The notes: generated by a model not told the origin, from the sequence alone. 64,000 bases of DNA from Haladaptatus salinisoli (GCF_020614375.1 NZ_CP085330.1:186001-250000); one strand, 5' to 3'. Shown: positions 54,667-63,783, counted from the stretch's first letter. Program-made: numbers and translations.

Positions 54667-55523
54667 GTAGTTCCACCGTCCGCCGGATCAGTGGTATCAA
54701 TAATGGCAATACACTGCGTACGATAGCGATCCACATTGGGTTGTACGGCGTTGCACTTCTGTTCGTGTTGCCGTACCTCTATATGATTTCACTATCCCTC
54801 CAGCCTGAGAGCATCGCAATCAGTTCGACACCTCATTTCATTCCGCCCGAGATCACTTTCGCGAATTACTCGGAATTGATCTCTAGCTCACTGATCATCC
54901 CGTGGGTGATCAACACCTTTATCGTCGCAACGGTCGCGACGGTACTCGTCCTGATCGTCGATTCGATGATCGCCTTCTCGCTCACACGGTTAGATTGGCC
55001 CGGCCAATCGGTATTGTTGAGCATCATTGTTGCCAGTTTCCTTGTCCCTTTCTACGTGAATCTGGTGCCGCTGTTCACCATAGTGGCTGATCTGGGTCTC
55101 GTCAGTAACTTACTTGGCGTAATCCTTCCTGCAGTGGCGAATCCGCTTGGGGTCTTCTTACTTTATCAGTTTTTCCGTGACATCCCCGACGAGTACGACG
55201 AGGCCGCTCGACTAGACGGGTTCTCGAATTTCCAGATCTATACCCGTATTATCCTCCCGATTTCGAAGCCGATCCTTTCTGCCTTGGCCATCTTCGTGTT
55301 CATCTTCAACTGGAATCAATTCGTTTGGCCCGTGGTGGTACTACAGAGTCAGGGTTCGTTCACTCTCCCGCTCGGATTGGTCGTGCTCCGAGATACCTTC
55401 ACGTTCCAACCGGGTCTTATCATGGCTTCAGGGGTCATCGCCGCGCTACCGTTGTTCATATTGTTCTTGATATTACAGGATCGCATCATCGAAGCAGTGC
55501 AGTTCCAAGGGACAACCGGATGA
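54663..55523 (+). CDS. Sugar ABC importer permease 2 (MalG type)
   Basis: 286 residues, six membrane helices, with the EAA loop PDEYDEAARLDGFSNFQIYTRIILPISKP. The ATGA overlap with the preceding gene and with the following DUF624-like gene shows tight operon structure. Confidence 0.92.
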   Translation: MSSSTVRRISGINNGNTLRTIAIHIGLYGVALLFVLPYLYMISLSLQPESIAISSTPHFIPPEITFANYSELISSSLIIPWVINTFIVATVATVLVLIVDSMIAFSLTRLDWPGQSVLLSIIVASFLVPFYVNLVPLFTIVADLGLVSNLLGVILPAVANPLGVFLLYQFFRDIPDEYDEAARLDGFSNFQIYTRIILPISKPILSALAIFVFIFNWNQFVWPVVVLQSQGSFTLPLGLVVLRDTFTFQPGLIMASGVIAALPLFILFLILQDRIIEAVQFQGTTG

Positions 55524-56152
55524 CCACCACAACCACGAGTATGGATCATTTTCGCCGCTCGTTTCAGCAGACGGGGGTTTTTATCTATCAACATAGTCTT
55601 TCTCTTGTACTAATAAGCATCTGCTGGTTCGTCGGGTCGATTCCTATCGTAACGTCCGGTCCGGCCACACTTGGCGCGTACTCAGCAATACGTTCGATCC
55701 GAGATGGCGACCGGATTGAGACGAGAATGATTCGTCGAACGCTGCGTCGCCATGGCCTCAACGCGACTCTACTAGGGCTTGTTCCCCTTATCGTCGGTGT
55801 GATCACGGTAATTTACTTTCAAAAATATACTGTAACGAATTCCACCTTCTATATCATCTTCTCTATTGGTGGTGTGTACTTGTTCTCTTTTATCTCTATC
55901 ATATCGCTGACGACATTTGTCCGCCTTTCCGATGGGTGTACATTTGTAGAAGCAGTAAAAGAGAGCTACGGCTGGGTAATTCACAACCCACTACTTTCTC
56001 TGCTGATCATGCTAACTTCAGGTGTTCTCCTCCTAATTGGTATCGTTTCGATCGTCGGGCTAGTCATCATAATCCCTGCAATTTTATTCAGCTTTCATTT
56101 AGAAGTCGTCCAGACCAGTGTGTCGCAAATCGCCCATAACGGTGATCCATAA
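55520..56152 (+). CDS. DUF624/YesL-like membrane protein
   Basis: 210 residues from the ATG at 55520, overlapping the permease stop. About five hydrophobic segments. The first part (FIYQHSLSLVLISICWFVGSIPIVTSGPATLGAYSAIR) has the WFVGSIP-x-x-T-x-G-P-A motif of the DUF624 family, which in Firmicutes accompanies sugar ABC transporter operons. Its role in transport is unknown. The placement here as the last gene of an archaeal importer operon supports a shared function. Confidence 0.75.
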   Translation: MTTTTTSMDHFRRSFQQTGVFIYQHSLSLVLISICWFVGSIPIVTSGPATLGAYSAIRSIRDGDRIETRMIRRTLRRHGLNATLLGLVPLIVGVITVIYFQKYTVTNSTFYIIFSIGGVYLFSFISIISLTTFVRLSDGCTFVEAVKESYGWVIHNPLLSLLIMLTSGVLLLIGIVSIVGLVIIIPAILFSFHLEVVQTSVSQIAHNGDP

Positions 56153-56182
56153 CGGAAGAGGTCGACCGTGGATTTACCAGCG

Positions 56183-56700
56183 TCATCGATCGGATATCAA
56201 ACCAGAGAACGGGCCGTTATCGTTGGATTCCAATAGAATCTGTCGAGAATACCAAGGACTCCTCAGGACGATCCAGTGCACATGCATTCGGCGAGATAAG
56301 AATGATCTCGTCAAGCCATACATTCTCTTTGCCGATGCGCGAAAACGCTGGTTTTTCATCCGCGGCCATGGTAAGGAGATGTCGAGGGATGACAGCTGCG
56401 ACTGGTTGGTCGTCCACGGCGTCGGTGATTTGCAGGCCATAGACGATAATTTCGCCCGCCTTGCATGGACGAGTGACGATGACACCGCCAGTCGCCGTGA
56501 GCCAGCTTCCGTGTATTCGACACGAACCTCGTCTCGCAACGTTCGTCGGCACCACGCAATTCTGGTGTGCTCTCGGAGGTCGTCGTGACACTGCCAGAAG
56601 TGGGGGAACGTTGACGCCGCGCGCGTCGGCACGGATCCGTCGGGGTCGCACTACTTTTCGTCGACTCCGACGTCGTCCGGATCAATTGAAGATTGCCACT
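56183..56700 (-). pseudogene. Decayed gene of unknown family
   Basis: On the minus strand, coherent sequence appears in alternating frames: STFPHFWQCHDDLREHTRIAW and DEVRVEYTEAGS in one, then GGVIVTRPCKAGEIIVYGLQ and ITDAVDDQPVAAVIPRHLL in another. No single frame covers all. I cannot name the family. It separates the importer operon from the lactonase gene. Confidence 0.4.
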
Positions 56701-56919
56701 CACCGGATAGCTCGACAGTCGGATCGTGGGTCAACACTCGTAAGGGTTCTTGCAGGATTTGATTCATCGCAACTAAATCGCTCTTGTGCATTCAGCGAGT
56801 TTGTCTACTTATATACGTATTATAACATTCATAATTATTATAAGCTATAGACTTGCCCGAGGTGTATACTTAATTAGATTCAAAGAGTATCTCGATGTAG
56901 ATTCAGGAGGATATTGACT

Positions 56920-57807
56920 ATGGTACGAATAGAACGTGTCGCAGACGTGCACGCCGAAACCGGCGAAAATCCTCTGTGGCATCCGGACGAGAAACGGCTC
57001 TACTGGCTCGATATTCCGCCGGGGAAACTCTACAGCTATGATCCCAAAACGGATTCAAACGAACTCGCCTACGAGATGCCTGACAAGTCCGCCATTGGAG
57101 GATTCACTGTCGAAGCCGATGGAGCGCTACTGCTCTTCGGGGCTGGTGGTCGCATAACCAAATGGGAACCGGCGACGTCTAGGACGACTGTTGTCGTTGA
57201 TGGCATCGACAGGGAAGCAAATGGCCGATTTAACGATGTTATTGCCACGCCCGAAGGACGGGTTTTCTGCGGGTCGATGCCGACCGAGAACCATCTTGGT
57301 TCACTCTATAGACTCGACAGGGACAGATCGGTGACAACCGTCCTTTCGGACATCGATATCGCCAATGGCATGGGGTTTACCGCCGACGAAAAAACGTTTT
57401 ATTTCACTGAATCGAACGCCCGGCGCATATATGCGTTCGACTATTCCCGTGAAAGCGGAGAACTTTCCTCTCGTCGAACCTTCGTCCAAAAACCGGCGGA
57501 TAACGGTATTCCCGACGGGATGGTTGTTGACGCTGACGGTTGTGTATGGTCAGCACGGTGGAACGGTGGCGTCGTCGTACGGTACGATCAAAACGGGAGA
57601 TCCATCAGCAAAATCGAATTTCCGGCTCGCAAAGTGTCAAGCGTCGCCTTCGGCGGCCCGGATTTCGAAGATCTTTACGTGACAACCGCACTTGGGGAGG
57701 GTGGTTACCGACCAAAAGAGGGTGACGGTGCCGGAGCTCTCTTTCGAGTAAGTGAACTTCATGTAGGTGGGGTTCCAGAGTACTATTCAAGAGTCGCGAC
57801 TAAGTAG
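56920..57807 (+). CDS. SMP-30/gluconolactonase-family pentonolactonase, XacC-like
   Basis: 295 residues from the ATG at 56920, preceded by a strong AGGAGGAT ribosome-binding site. The six-bladed propeller carries the metal ligands of the family: Glu in TGENPLWHPDEKRLYWLD, Asn in NGRFNDVIATPEGRVFCGSM and DIANGMGFTADEKTFYFTES, and Asp in NGIPDGMVVDADGCVWSARWNG. Such enzymes open sugar lactones. It supplies the lactonase step between the sugar dehydrogenase and the XacD-like dehydratase; the exact substrate is inference. Confidence 0.85.
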   Translation: MVRIERVADVHAETGENPLWHPDEKRLYWLDIPPGKLYSYDPKTDSNELAYEMPDKSAIGGFTVEADGALLLFGAGGRITKWEPATSRTTVVVDGIDREANGRFNDVIATPEGRVFCGSMPTENHLGSLYRLDRDRSVTTVLSDIDIANGMGFTADEKTFYFTESNARRIYAFDYSRESGELSSRRTFVQKPADNGIPDGMVVDADGCVWSARWNGGVVVRYDQNGRSISKIEFPARKVSSVAFGGPDFEDLYVTTALGEGGYRPKEGDGAGALFRVSELHVGGVPEYYSRVATK

Positions 57808-57850
57808 TTCAGACCAAACGAGGCTGACTGAAGCAAAATTGAAAAGTATT

Positions 57851-58163
57851 GTTTCAAAATTTCTTACCTGAATGTCTGCCGGTATTTTGTATCGATCTCA
57901 CTAAGTACCACTTTTACAACTGAACTCCGGAATGGTCTTAATAACGTGAATAATATTTAAGCAATAAAGCGGCTTATGTGATCGCCTACCAGCAGAACGT
58001 CTCACGGACTTAACCGCCAAGTATGGATTCTAACAGAGAATTGTGTACTACTAGCTTCAGAATTTTGAAAAAATTCGGGTTACGGCACTTCCGTGTTAAG
58101 TCACCTTTTCGCACGCGAGCGCCGAAAGACTACTTTCGAAGATCGAGTAAGAAATTTTGAAAC
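57851..58163. mobile_element. Candidate MITE with 17-bp terminal inverted repeats
   Basis: GTTTCAAAATTTCTTAC at 57851-57867 and its exact reverse complement GTAAGAAATTTTGAAAC at 58147-58163 bound a 313-bp gene-free segment in the 677-bp gap between the lactonase and ArsR genes. No clear target-site duplication is visible. Non-autonomous element or paired binding sites are the options. Confidence 0.45.
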
Positions 58164-58457
58164 CCATTGATATCTCTGGGCGAACGGAGAGACGCAGCAG
58201 TTCTGGCGTCCAAATAACCGCCGCAAGCTCAGATCGGTCGCAAGAGCGTGCGATCATGCTTCTCCAGGGGTTACCATAATTTTGAATATAAATTTAATCA
58301 TAGACCCGAAGGAAAAGTGGTCAGCCGGCGGACCATGACTAACACAAGGTGGACCTCGTTTTCAACATGTACTTGACTGAAGTCCGATGGACCGAGCCAG
58401 TAGCCTGATTATTTTGCTTGGTCCACTTCACGGCTCACCGGCAGGTTTATCTCTATA

Positions 58458-58475
58458 TGCAACCAAACAGTTGCA
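58458..58475. promoter_or_regulatory. ArsR-type operator
   Basis: TGCAAC-CAAACA-GTTGCA, a perfect 6-bp inverted repeat, nine bases before the ArsR-family ATG and just after a TATA-like TTTATCTCTATA. TGCAAC/GTTGCA palindromes of this spacing are typical ArsR/SdpR operators, so autoregulation is likely. Confidence 0.6.
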
Positions 58476-58484
58476 CGTTGTCCT

Positions 58485-58802
58485 ATGGACTCTAACGACG
58501 ACGTATTCCAAGCGCTGTCCGACAGCACTCGGCGGTTGATCCTAGAGGAGTTGACGGACAACAACGAACAGACGCTCTTCGAACTCTGTGCGCGCCTGAC
58601 CATGGAGCACGATGTCGACATGTCTCGACAGGGCGTGAGCAAGCACCTCGACGTCCTCGAGGAGGCCGGTCTTGTGACCTCGATGCGTCGCGGCAGAACC
58701 AAGGTCATGGAGTTCGCTGGCAATGACCAAATCAAGGAAGCAGCAGCCTGGATGGATCGTCTGACCGAGAGCGACACCGATGCGAAATCCGAGAGGAGCT
58801 AA
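58485..58802 (+). CDS. ArsR-family regulator
   Basis: 105 residues. VFQALSDSTRRLILEELTDN and the winged helix MSRQGVSKHLDVLEEAGLVTSMRRGRTKV are typical of the SdpR-like ArsR group without metal-binding Cys. It is followed four bases later by the VOC gene, forming a two-gene operon of the kind where the regulator senses the substrate of the partner enzyme. Confidence 0.88.
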   Translation: MDSNDDVFQALSDSTRRLILEELTDNNEQTLFELCARLTMEHDVDMSRQGVSKHLDVLEEAGLVTSMRRGRTKVMEFAGNDQIKEAAAWMDRLTESDTDAKSERS

Positions 58803-58806
58803 CATA

Positions 58807-59208
58807 ATGGAAATATACGTAACAAGCGTACCCGTGGACGACCAACAGAAGGCCTTGGAGTTCTACACGAACGTTCTGGGCTTCGAGAAGAAGACCGACG
58901 AATCAAATGGCGGGACGAGATGGTTAACTGTGGTTGGGCCAAAATCGCCCGACGGTGTTGAGCTTCTCTTGGAACCCATCGAGGATGAAGCAATTTCCGA
59001 AGAGCTGGAAGCGTACCGCGACTCGCTCGTCACTAACGGCATCCCTTGGACCTCGTTCGCGTGCGAGGACGTAGAGGCTGAATACGAACGCCTGAGCGAG
59101 CAAGACGTCGAATTCACCCAGGAACCGATGACCGCCGGGGGCGTCACGATGGCCGTCTTCGATGACACCTGTGGGAACCTCATACAAATCATCCAACAGA
59201 GAGGCTGA
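58807..59208 (+). CDS. VOC-family (glyoxalase-like) protein
   Basis: 133 residues from the ATG at 58807. One VOC module pair: VTSVPVDDQQKALEFYTNVLGFEKK, RWLTVVGPKSPDGVELLLEP, WTSFACEDVEAEYERLSEQDVEF and VFDDTCGNLIQIIQ. The Glu near the end of the last strand is replaced (NLIQI), so metal binding may differ. Translationally linked to the ArsR regulator. A resistance or detoxification role is likely but not proven. Confidence 0.85.
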   Translation: MEIYVTSVPVDDQQKALEFYTNVLGFEKKTDESNGGTRWLTVVGPKSPDGVELLLEPIEDEAISEELEAYRDSLVTNGIPWTSFACEDVEAEYERLSEQDVEFTQEPMTAGGVTMAVFDDTCGNLIQIIQQRG

Positions 59209-59511
59209 TAGGGGCGACTGAGCCACGTCACCTACCCAGTTAATTCGGATGGATGTTAAAAAATTAGAATATGAAATTCCAGAAGAACAACGACGGTATC
59301 TCAAATAATCATGAACTATGACGGGTAATAAGAGAGCATAAGGGGAGGAGGGAGAGTCGTAACAAGAAATCAGAGGCGCGTCGGGCGATGCGGATTCGGT
59401 CAAAATGGCAGTCATCCGTTAGTATGGGTGATCGCTTTCTAGTAGGTGGTAGCACTCTCAAACAAAGCAGTCGCTCAGAGCGTGGTCTGGTACGATCTCG
59501 ATTGAGTGACA

Positions 59512-59763
59512 TCATTCGGATTCCTCGTTGGGATACGCATAGAGCAATTCGCGCTCACAATCCTCATATTCACTTGCAGACCCACTGAAGATGAGATATC
59601 GCTCTCGGGTGGTGGCTCCGATCGCGATGGTCTCCAGAGAGCGTCCGTCGTAGTCGAATTCACGACTCTGTTGAACCCTTAACAGATAACACGAACCATG
59701 GATTGATGACAGAGGAGGTTTTGGGCAGGGGAAGATACACCCACGAAAAAATTTTGACATCAC
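59512..59763 (-). CDS. Small hypothetical protein (83 aa)
   Basis: The C-terminal 50 residues (SREFDYDGRSLETIAIGATT, YLIFSGSASEYEDCERELLYA) are acidic and strand-rich, as in a real haloarchaeal protein; the N-terminal 33 residues are Cys/Pro-rich and less convincing, so the true start may differ. The family is not recognised. The 59209-59511 stretch to its left shows no gene. Confidence 0.45.
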   Translation of the reverse strand: MMSKFFRGCIFPCPKPPLSSIHGSCYLLRVQQSREFDYDGRSLETIAIGATTRERYLIFSGSASEYEDCERELLYAYPNEESE

Positions 59764-59773
59764 TCATTCACGC

Positions 59774-60118
59774 CTATGCTTCAGTGCCTCCCTGCAACGT
59801 CCGATACGCTTGAACTCCTTTAGCGAAACTCGCGGTACCTAATATAGCAAACGCGATTGTCACCATCGTGATCCCGTAATTTAGATAGTAACCAACTGCT
59901 TTGAGAAATGCGAGAACGCCCATAACCGGAAGCAGATGAAAATAAACATTTTCCTGACCACCAATAGTAAAAGCCCCACTAAGTGCAACAATCCCGAAAA
60001 GCACGGTCATAACTGGTGCGTCCGTACCCCACTGACTAACCGAGTACCCTGTTGCCGCACCGCCAGCTAATAGGAGTCCCCACCCGTTAATCCGTTTTCG
60101 CCATACCCGTGTATCCAT
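59774..60118 (-). CDS. Membrane protein (114 aa) of unknown function
   Basis: Four hydrophobic segments (GWGLLLAGGAATGYSV, APVMTVLFGIVALSGAFTIG, FHLLPVMGVLAFLKAVGYYL and MVTIAFAILGTASFAKGV) with a basic N-terminus. The family is not recognised. Confidence 0.6.
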   Translation of the reverse strand: MDTRVWRKRINGWGLLLAGGAATGYSVSQWGTDAPVMTVLFGIVALSGAFTIGGQENVYFHLLPVMGVLAFLKAVGYYLNYGITMVTIAFAILGTASFAKGVQAYRTLQGGTEA

Positions 60119-60259
60119 AGTATGGTGAAATATCTCCCTTGATAGAAATGCTATCGGTGTACGATTCGCATCACGAACTCAACAGCCAGTGTGAGATGAA
60201 AGATATGCACTCTGACTGAGAACGAGTTTGAACGACTCGCTGTCGTGTCTTAGGTACGT

Positions 60260-60901
60260 TTATTCTTTCCTTTCCTCTGACTGGGGAACGTATGTACTGA
60301 TGGCAATTCCCGAACCGACCGTCTTCGTATCCACAAGTCGTAGAGTAGTCACATCGCTCGTCTCTCCGAAGAGGCGCTTGCCACTTCCCAGGATGATGGG
60401 GAAGGTCATGAGCCGATACTCGTCGACCAGATTGTGTTGCATTAGCGTGTGCACGAGCCGTGCGCTCCCGTAGACCAGGATATCACCACCCGGCTCTTGT
60501 TTCAACTTGGAGACTTCATCCGCGACGTTCTCTTTGATAAGCGTCGAATTGTTCCATTCAAGAGGTTCTTCGAGCGTCGTGGAAACGACGTACTTGGGCA
60601 TACTGTTCATTTTGTCAGCAAACCCTTCGTCATCGGTCATGGAAGGCCAAGCCGCTGCAAACCCCTCATAGGTCACCCGACCTAGCAGAAGCGCATCGCT
60701 TTCCAACACTTCCTCGAGTTTGAACTCGTCGCCTTCGGGGCCACGGTCGAATTGAAACGTCCAACCACCATGCTCAAATTCTTCTCCACCCCCTGGGGCT
60801 TCCATCACGCCATCCAATGATACGTACTCCGAGACAACCACTTTTCGCTGCGTTTCGGACGTCTGGTCTGGACTGCTCTCTGCCGTGCCAATGTCACCCA
60901 T
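60260..60901 (-). CDS. Dihydrofolate reductase-like (RibD C-terminal) protein
   Basis: 213 residues. After a 20-residue hydrophilic leader, YVSLDGVMEAPGGGEEFEHGGW, ALLLGRVTYEGFAAAWPSM, YVVSTTLEEPLEWNNSTLI, LVYGSARLVHTLMQHNLVDEYRLMTFPIILGSGKRLF (quoted in part) define the NADPH-dependent DHFR-like family. It is a paralogue of the protein encoded at 30764. The physiological substrate is unknown. Confidence 0.85.
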   Translation of the reverse strand: MGDIGTAESSPDQTSETQRKVVVSEYVSLDGVMEAPGGGEEFEHGGWTFQFDRGPEGDEFKLEEVLESDALLLGRVTYEGFAAAWPSMTDDEGFADKMNSMPKYVVSTTLEEPLEWNNSTLIKENVADEVSKLKQEPGGDILVYGSARLVHTLMQHNLVDEYRLMTFPIILGSGKRLFGETSDVTTLRLVDTKTVGSGIAISTYVPQSEERKE

Positions 60902-61028
60902 CTGTAATCTTCCCCATTCTTTTGTAGACTAAGAGAAGATCGCACGGAGTATAGAGATATCGGCAGTTTTCAAATATCCTGTCTCGAACAGTTCAAGGAA
61001 CGGAATCCCATAATGTAGTCAACAGCCA

Positions 61029-61322
61029 TTGGTTGGCACTCACGTCATCGTCGCCGTTCCGTTGGATATCGCTGCAACGCATAATGAGCACGTTAAGCGG
61101 ATGGTATTAGGTATCGGTAACGTCGCACAGACAATACCGACGCTCGCAATTATCGCCCTCGTCTTCCCACTCCTCGGACTTGGGTTCCTCCCTTCGCTCG
61201 TGGGTCTGTTCGCTTACGCACTATTGCCAATTCTCACGAACACGGTAACGGGCCTCGAAAACGTCGATGAGAGTACGGTCGCGGCGGCGCGTGGCATGGG
61301 AATGACTGCTGGTTCCGACTAG
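61029..61322 (+). pseudogene. Osmoprotectant ABC permease fragment (OpuAB/ProW type)
   Basis: The frame reads VAVPLDIAATHNEHVKRMVLGIGNVAQTIPTLAIIALVFPLLG (partial quotes; the NVAQTIPTLA run is diagnostic), LFAYALLPILTNTVTGLENVDESTVAAARGMGMT, which is the middle of a glycine betaine-type permease including its EAA loop. The first helices and the C-terminal third are missing. This is an internal gene fragment. Confidence 0.7.
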
Positions 61323-61489
61323 GGAGACTATCAGTCGAAGAATTATTGTGAGTTGTCTGAGGGTGCAATAACTTGGGTAGTTCACTGAACAGGCTACGAA
61401 GGGCGATATCACACTGAAGTGATCCTCAACGGTGCTCAAAGAGCAATTCGTTGCTCATATTTAATAGTTTGTAAGCTGCATCATCAGGT

Positions 61490-62002
61490 ATGGTGGGGAA
61501 TTCGAATCCGAATGAAGAAGAGTCGATCGGGGCATCATCGGATACGCGTGATGAGTTGCGGACGATAGGCTTTCGACTCCGCGAGATTCAACGATTGTTG
61601 GGAATGCGCGTGAAGCAGGAAAATCGGCGACTCGAGACCGAAGGAATTGACCCCGTTTCATCAACTGGCTTCTTTAAGGATATAGATCGGTTAGGGGAGA
61701 TCTCACAGACCACGATCAATGAAGCTGTAGATTCGCTCGGGGACCTTGGCCTTGGTGACTCCGTTCGTGGAACGCTTAGTGATGGAACCACAATCGAAGG
61801 AACAGCGAGCCCGATTGATTATACCCCAGCTGAACACCTTCGGCTGGAAGTTGAATCGGTCGACGATCCATCTATCCGGTATGAACTCATCTCTCATTAT
61901 AAATCTGGAAAATGGGAGCCAATTCGAGTGCGACGGTATCAAACCGGTGATGACGATTGGATTCCCCGTGGTGTAATCACGAACATTCGCACACCTCCTT
62001 AA
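61490..62002 (+). CDS. Hypothetical protein (170 aa)
   Basis: N-terminal acidic linker, a helical segment (RDELRTIGFRLREIQRLLGMRVKQENRR), a middle helix pair (TTINEAVDSLGDLGL) and a C-terminal strand-rich domain (VRGTLSDGTTIEGTASPIDY, LRLEVESVDDPSIRYELI) that could be a small beta-barrel. The 63017 protein has a similar G-x-x-x-D-G-x-x-I-E-G-T element. Family not recognised. Confidence 0.6.
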   Translation: MVGNSNPNEEESIGASSDTRDELRTIGFRLREIQRLLGMRVKQENRRLETEGIDPVSSTGFFKDIDRLGEISQTTINEAVDSLGDLGLGDSVRGTLSDGTTIEGTASPIDYTPAEHLRLEVESVDDPSIRYELISHYKSGKWEPIRVRRYQTGDDDWIPRGVITNIRTPP

Positions 62003-62067
62003 TTATCCCAAACTACCGTCGATTTTCGGTCTTCACTTGATTCATATATTGTTGTGTGATATCCGGA

Positions 62068-62220
62068 TTATTTTATTGTGAGCTTAGAGAGGTAGAGATT
62101 CTTAGCCGTTGAGGAAGGGTTCGTCAGCAAGTAAACCAGTTTGAGGAGCACGAGAACGGACATTGCAATCGTCGCGACGACACCGTAGCCGAATCCCGCT
62201 CGCAGTCTATGTCCTGTCAT
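62068..62220 (-). CDS. Short membrane protein (50 aa), possibly truncated
   Basis: ATG at 62220; MTGHRLRAGFGYGVVATIAM begins a single hydrophobic helix (VVATIAMSVLVLLKLVYLL) followed by a short tail to a TAA. The glycine-rich first helix resembles the start of larger haloarchaeal membrane proteins, so this may be a 5' fragment. Confidence 0.35.
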   Translation of the reverse strand: MTGHRLRAGFGYGVVATIAMSVLVLLKLVYLLTNPSSTAKNLYLSKLTIK

Positions 62221-62304
62221 ACTCACGGAGACTCCGAGCGACCAAATAAGGCTAAGACAAGCTCAGACTGACGGACTGAACGATCCACACCAGGTGAGTG
62301 CAAC

Positions 62305-62480
62305 CTAACCCAGTCGGCGATCCACGGGATGCCAGATGGCGTCGAAATCAGTCACCAAGACAAGGATCCCCATCGCTCCGACGAGGACGCTGAGGTTCTT
62401 CCAGTCAGGCCCGACGTACAGTATCGCCACGAGCATCACCGGAATCAGGATAGGGCCGCGAGTCGTTCCCCAACGCCGAC
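62305..62480 (-). pseudogene. Fragment of a membrane protein
   Basis: The frame ending at 62305 has two hydrophobic helices (ILIPVMLVAILYVGP and LSVLVGAMGILVLVTDF) and a WHPVDRRLG tail; upstream of about 62480 the frame turns into arginine/cysteine-rich non-coding-like sequence that overlaps the DUF7344 remnant on the other strand. The N-terminus appears lost. Confidence 0.35.
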
Positions 62481-62489
62481 GAGGAGGAG

Positions 62490-62750
62490 TACAACAAGTG
62501 ACCCTTCCGGGGAACGTCGCAAACGTGTTTGTGTGCCCTCTGTCGCACGTTCGGAGAGGATATACATGCACTCGAAGGAACGGAATACGAGGGGTGGGAG
62601 GTCGAGTCACTACGAACGGAGTTGATCCATACTTATCTGCCGTATCTGGAAGATCGGAAGGTTCTCGAATACGACGCACGGTCAGAGATGGTTCGGTATC
62701 ATAGCCATCCGACAGTTAAAGCTGCTCTCGAAACAATCAACGATCAATAA
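62490..62750 (+). pseudogene. DUF7344 gene remnant
   Basis: SLRTELIHTYLPYLEDRKVLEYDARSEMVRY (quoted in halves: LIHTYLPYLEDRKVLEYD and MVRYHSHPTVKAALETI) is the C-terminal half of a DUF7344 domain. Upstream, GEDIHALEGTEYEGWEVE remains in frame, whereas the GERRKRV piece of the first helix lies in another frame. The gene is frameshifted and lacks its start. Confidence 0.55.
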
Positions 62751-63016
62751 CGTTACTGACTGAGCTTTTGCAGAAAAAATCGTAACTGATACAGTCGCTG
62801 CCTCAAACAGCCTACAGAAGAGTATGAGATATGAAACGATACAACAAGAGTCTCATTGTTGGCGTTCGACTGGATAAGATCCGAATTTCATCCAAAATAT
62901 GGTGCGTGATTGTAGTACTCTCGGAAATAGTGGATACCGATGAGAGTATATTCCTATGGTGCTTCTCTCTTGAACGGGGATTGCAAGCACCCTGACATTG
63001 AATCTCCGTGATACTA

Positions 63017-63235
63017 ATGGATCCTACTGACAATCTCAAAGAGGTGAGTGCAGCAACAGTCGCCTTTGAAAATGATCTGAAAGCACTCATCTTGGGGGCC
63101 TTCGCAGATGGAGCAGCAATCGAAGGGACGTGGGAAATTACTCTCCCCGTCAACGATGCGCCGAATTGGACGGTCGAAATTGCCAAGGTCCGTACTGATG
63201 TTCCCACATACGATTCTGAGTTTATCGAAGAATAA
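63017..63235 (+). CDS. Small hypothetical protein (72 aa)
   Basis: From the ATG at 63017, an acidic protein with an N-terminal helix (EVSAATVAFENDLKALILGAF) and a strand-rich end (GTWEITLPVNDAPNWTVEIAK). The family is not recognised. The 62751-63016 gap before it has no gene. Confidence 0.5.
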   Translation: MDPTDNLKEVSAATVAFENDLKALILGAFADGAAIEGTWEITLPVNDAPNWTVEIAKVRTDVPTYDSEFIEE

Positions 63236-63423
63236 GCACTACGATAAATCGTGTCCAATGAGGGAGGACAGATTATGGCAACTGATGTATTACACCATTG
63301 TTAGTTAACAGATTGCGAATCTTTAAGCATCGGTACTTCATATCAGCACCTACTCCGCTGAAGTCGGAGAGAAGCTGGCGAGTCGTGTGTTGTGGCGTAG
63401 GCTGAGTATGTGCTAAGAAGATT

Positions 63424-63783
63424 ATGAAGACTGAAACGCCAAATGCATCGACAAGCAGCACTGCCACGGGTGAACTCACTCCGACAACCATTTTCGATCT
63501 CCTCGCAAATGACCATCGACGATATACGCTTCATTACCTCTCACAAAAAGTCGGGGCAATCTCACTCGGCGATCTCGCAGAACAGATCGCTATCTGGGAA
63601 GATGCACCCACGTACGAGCAATACGAGCGTATCCTCACCGGCCTTCACCACAGGCATCTCCCGAAGTTGGTTGCTGCTGGGATCGTGCACTACGATGTAG
63701 AAGCCGAGTCGATTGAGCTCCTAGAGACTGCTGATCCGCTACTACCTCATCTCAAGCTCGTCGCGCCGACTGATATTCAGTAA
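63424..63783 (+). CDS. DUF7344 winged-helix-like protein
   Basis: 119 residues. A Thr/Ser-rich leader is followed by the DUF7344 pattern: TIFDLLANDHRRYTLHYLSQK, ISLGDLAEQIAIWEDAPTYE, LTGLHHRHLPKLVAAGIVHYD and a short closing strand. Related to the proteins at 13309 and 62490. Probably a DNA-binding regulator. The remaining 217 bases of the window show no gene. Confidence 0.85.
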   Translation: MKTETPNASTSSTATGELTPTTIFDLLANDHRRYTLHYLSQKVGAISLGDLAEQIAIWEDAPTYEQYERILTGLHHRHLPKLVAAGIVHYDVEAESIELLETADPLLPHLKLVAPTDIQ

